A program made the translations under genes and the position numbers. Source: Mesorhizobium sp. (GTDB lineage: Bacteria > Pseudomonadota > Alphaproteobacteria > Rhizobiales > Rhizobiaceae). Taken from it: a DNA stretch of 6,498 nt. The notes below the pieces were generated by a model. That model worked only from the letters and a program-made list of their open reading frames with translations, had not been told where the DNA came from and made no database searches. This document shows positions 4,238-6,498 of this stretch, one piece after another. Position 1 is the first letter of the stretch. Every line of letters begins with the position of its first letter. The stretch is from the NCBI GenBank assembly GCA_030698645.1, contig JAUYMV010000186.1, forward strand, positions 1 through 6,498, written 5' to 3'.

Positions 4238-5896
4238 ATGGCTGACCAGGTCGACGCAATCGTCGTGGGCGGAGGGCTGGCCGGGCTGGCGGCGGCGGCG
4301 GAACTGGCCGATGCCGGCAAGTCCGTCATCATCCTGGAGCAGGAGGGCGAGAACTCGCTCGGCGGCCAGGCGTTCTGGTCGCTCGGCGGCCTGTTCTTCG
4401 TCGACAGTCCCGAGCAGCGCCGGCTGCGCATCCGCGACAGCCGCGACCTCGCCATGCAGGACTGGCTGGGCTCGGCCCAGTTCGACCGCCCGGAAGACGC
4501 CTGGCCGCGCAAGGTGGCGGAGGCCTTCGTCGACTTCTCGGCCGGCGAGATGCGCTCGTGGCTACACCAGATGGGGATGCGCTGGTTTCCCATCGTCGGA
4601 TGGGCGGAGCGCGGCGGCGGCCATGCGCACGGCCACGGCAATTCCGTGCCGCGCTTCCACATCACCTGGGGCACGGGCCCGGGCATCGTCGAGCCGTTCG
4701 AGCGCCGCGTCCGAGAACATGTCGCCAAGGGCCGCATCACGCTGAAATTCCGCCATCAGGCGAGCGTCCTGGTCAAGACCGGCGGGGCGGTGACGGGCGT
4801 CGCAGGCGAGATCCTGGAGCCGTCGACGGTGCTGCGCGGCCAGCAATCGGGCCGCGAAACCATCGGCAAGTTCGAATACGCCGCCGGCGCGGTCATCGTC
4901 GCCTCGGGCGGCATCGGCGGCAACCACCAGCTGGTGCGCAAGAACTGGCCGGTCGAGCGCCTCGGCAAGGCGCCGAAGCGGATGGTGTCCGGCGTACCGC
5001 ACCATGTCGACGGGCGCATGGTGGCGATCACGCAGAAGGCCGGCGGCGCGGTGATCAATGCCGACCGCATGTGGCACTACACCGAGGGCGTGACCAACTG
5101 GGCGCCGATCTGGCCGAACCACGGCATAAGGATCCTGCCCGGGCCGTCATCGCTGTGGTTCGACGCCACCGGCGAGCGCCTGCCGGCGCCCTGCCTGCCC
5201 GGCTTCGATACGCTGTCGACGCTGAAACACATCCTGTCGACCGGCTACGACTATTCGTGGTTCGTGCTGACGCAGAAGATCATCAAGAAGGAATTCGCGC
5301 TGTCCGGTTCGGAGCAGAACCCGGACTTCACGTCGAAAAGCTGGCGCGCCGTGCTGAAGAGCCGGCGCGGCAAGGGCGCCCCGCCGCCCGTCGAGGCGTT
5401 CAAGAAGAACGGCAAGGACTTCATCGTGCGCAATTCGCTTGCCGAACTGGTCGAGGCGATGAACATGCTGACCGGCGACGACCTCATCGACCATGACCGG
5501 TTGAAGCTGCAGATCGAGGCGCGCGATCGCGAGATCGACAATCCGTTCTCCAAGGACGCGCAGATCACCGCGATCAACGGCGCGCGCACCTATCTGGGCG
5601 ACAAGCTGATCCGCACCGCCAGGCCGCACCGCATCCTGGATCCGGAAAACGGCCCGCTGATCGCCGTCAGGCTGAACATCCTGACGCGCAAGACGCTGGG
5701 CGGGCTGCACACCAATCTCGACAGCCAGGTGCTGGACGCCGACGGCGAACCGGTTCCCGGCCTCTACGCGGCGGGCGAAGTGGCCGGCTTCGGCGGCGGC
5801 GGCTACCACGGCTACAACGCGCTGGAGGGGACGTTCCTGGGAGGTTGCGTGTTTTCGGGGAGGAATGCCGGGAGGCATGCGGCGGGGATGCTCTGA
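4238..5896 (+). CDS. FAD-binding dehydrogenase, COG3573 / 3-ketosteroid-dehydrogenase-like
   Basis: The 552-residue flavoprotein has an N-terminal FAD Rossmann motif, VVGGGLAGLAAAAELADAG (residues 9-27), with the ribose-binding Glu at 34 (IILEQ), then LGGQAFWSLGG (41-51). The second FAD motif is at the C-terminus: GLYAAGEVAGFGGGG followed by GYNALEGTFLGGCVFSGR (about 508-542). The middle is the substrate or cap region of the FAD_binding_2 (fumarate reductase/KstD) superfamily, with a Gly/His-rich GGGHAHGHGN stretch at 126-135 and LGGLHTN at 487-493. Length and motifs fit the 'FAD-binding dehydrogenase' group of COG3573, which resembles 3-ketosteroid 1-dehydrogenases but whose substrate is not established. 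There is no signal peptide, so it is probably cytoplasmic. The start at 4238 is fixed by AGGAGG. No steroid-catabolism or partner redox gene lies beside it. The family call is secure; the reaction is not. Confidence 0.88.
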   Translation: MADQVDAIVVGGGLAGLAAAAELADAGKSVIILEQEGENSLGGQAFWSLGGLFFVDSPEQRRLRIRDSRDLAMQDWLGSAQFDRPEDAWPRKVAEAFVDFSAGEMRSWLHQMGMRWFPIVGWAERGGGHAHGHGNSVPRFHITWGTGPGIVEPFERRVREHVAKGRITLKFRHQASVLVKTGGAVTGVAGEILEPSTVLRGQQSGRETIGKFEYAAGAVIVASGGIGGNHQLVRKNWPVERLGKAPKRMVSGVPHHVDGRMVAITQKAGGAVINADRMWHYTEGVTNWAPIWPNHGIRILPGPSSLWFDATGERLPAPCLPGFDTLSTLKHILSTGYDYSWFVLTQKIIKKEFALSGSEQNPDFTSKSWRAVLKSRRGKGAPPPVEAFKKNGKDFIVRNSLAELVEAMNMLTGDDLIDHDRLKLQIEARDREIDNPFSKDAQITAINGARTYLGDKLIRTARPHRILDPENGPLIAVRLNILTRKTLGGLHTNLDSQVLDADGEPVPGLYAAGEVAGFGGGGYHGYNALEGTFLGGCVFSGRNAGRHAAGML

Positions 5897-5909
5897 GACC
5901 AGGCCTCTT

Positions 5910-5936
5910 CGCGGAAGTCCGGTTGTCCGTTCCGCG
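5910..5936 (+). terminator. Stem-loop after the FAD dehydrogenase, possible terminator
   Basis: CGCGGAA (5910-5916) pairs perfectly with TTCCGCG (5930-5936). Inside, after a 3-base bulge, CGG (5920-5922) pairs with CCG (5927-5929) around a TTGT loop. It begins 13 bases after the stop codon, in the 82-base gap before the next gene. The T-run of a classic intrinsic terminator is missing, so it may be a 3'-end stabilising hairpin instead. Confidence 0.45.
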
Positions 5937-5978
5937 TTGCGACGCTACCAATGGCATGTCGGCCGTTGGAGAGTCTTG

Positions 5979-6498
5979 ATGCGGGATCGGGGAAGTCTTG
6001 GCCGCGGCGTCCTGCTGATGCTCGGGACCATGTTGCTTGCCTGGGTCCTGGCGGCGCCGGCAAAGGCGGGCGACCGGATCGAGCGCAAGCCTGCCGACGG
6101 CTGGGTGGAAATCCTCGACATTCCGGAGCCGGATTCGGCGCATGCGGATCGGATACAGGACGGTAAATCCTACCTCCTGTCGGATTTCCAGGTGCGGCCG
6201 GTCGAGGGCGGCTGGGAGATGTACGACCGGCTCGCCTACCAGCTGGTCGACCGGACGGGTCTCGACGAGGGCGCCCGGATCAGCTTCGAATTCGATCCGG
6301 AAACCGAAACCGTCGCGCTCAACCGGCTCCAGATCGTGCGCGATGGCGTGCCGATCGACCGACTGGCCAATGCGAGGATCGAAATCGCGCGGCGCGAAGA
6401 GGACGCCGAGCGCGGCATCTTCGACGGCCGGCTGACCGCCTATATCAACTTGGAGGACGTCCGGGTCGGAGACATCATCGACTCGGCGCGCACCAGGG
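5979..6498 (+). CDS. Exported DUF3857 domain protein (transglutaminase-associated), 3'-truncated
   Basis: The frame is open from ATG 5979 to the window end (173 residues seen), so the C-terminus is missing. A GGAGAG ribosome site (5968-5973) lies 5 bases before the ATG. Residues 1-30 form a signal peptide: basic MRDRGSLGRG, a hydrophobic core (VLLMLGTMLLAWVLA), and an AKA cleavage site at 28-30, so export to the periplasm is likely. From about residue 80 it matches the DUF3857 (PF12969) pattern: an FDPETETVALNRLQIVRDG segment, then the acidic/basic IARREEDAERGIFDG and LTAYINLEDVRVGDIID. DUF3857 usually precedes a transglutaminase-like cysteine-protease domain in proteins of 600 residues or more; that part would lie beyond the window. 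The role is unknown. It follows the FAD dehydrogenase in the same direction, but a stem-loop separates them, so co-transcription is uncertain. Confidence 0.8.
   Translation, partial: MRDRGSLGRGVLLMLGTMLLAWVLAAPAKAGDRIERKPADGWVEILDIPEPDSAHADRIQDGKSYLLSDFQVRPVEGGWEMYDRLAYQLVDRTGLDEGARISFEFDPETETVALNRLQIVRDGVPIDRLANARIEIARREEDAERGIFDGRLTAYINLEDVRVGDIIDSARTR

Noticed and set aside
3328..4740. Long minus-strand frame (470 residues) ending in the DUF883-like protein
   Set aside because: Only the last 107-109 residues are credible. The rest is antisense to the dehydrogenase or out of frame with DUF1304, and an EcfG-type promoter and new start lie directly before the DUF883-like part.
3108..4745. 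545-residue plus-strand frame crossing several genes
   Set aside because: It is Arg/Ser/Pro-rich with no family features, starts inside the ribosome site region of the 59-residue gene, and runs through two opposing genes and into the FAD dehydrogenase in the wrong frame.

Overview
The window is very GC-rich double-stranded bacterial DNA, with C/G-biased third codon positions and long antisense shadow frames. Gene content (a TerB-like protein behind a probable HemY C-terminus, a DUF1304 protein, a DUF883/YqjD-like protein, a COG3573-type FAD dehydrogenase) and two promoter-like sites matching the alphaproteobacterial EcfG general-stress consensus point to an alphaproteobacterium, most likely Hyphomicrobiales (Rhizobiales). 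The genus cannot be named from this sequence alone.

Layout, left to right. (1) 1-340: the Pro/Ala-rich C-terminal tail of a plus-strand protein that starts outside the window, probably HemY. (2) 436-1657: a plus-strand pair, a TerB-like protein and a class I glutamine amidotransferase, with a 20-bp overlap, preceded by an EcfG-type promoter candidate. (3) 1692-2939: a convergent minus-strand MFS exporter. (4) 2940-3126: a divergent intergenic region carrying a long inverted repeat. (5) 3127-3306: a short plus-strand gene for a 59-residue two-helix membrane protein, with a GTG start and a strong ribosome binding site. (6) 3328-4067: two minus-strand genes, DUF883/YqjD-like and DUF1304; the first has its own EcfG-type promoter candidate. 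(7) 4238-5896: a plus-strand FAD-dependent dehydrogenase, divergent from DUF1304. (8) 5979-6498: the N-terminal part of an exported DUF3857 (transglutaminase-associated) protein, cut by the window end.

The genes look like chromosomal housekeeping and stress/envelope genes in small independent units rather than one pathway. The clearest shared theme is stress and membrane: two transcription units (TerB-amidotransferase and DUF883) each have a GGAAC-N16/17-CGTT site at the right distance and orientation. No mobile element, CRISPR array, RNA gene or toxin-antitoxin module was seen, and nothing here strongly supports a novel multi-gene system.
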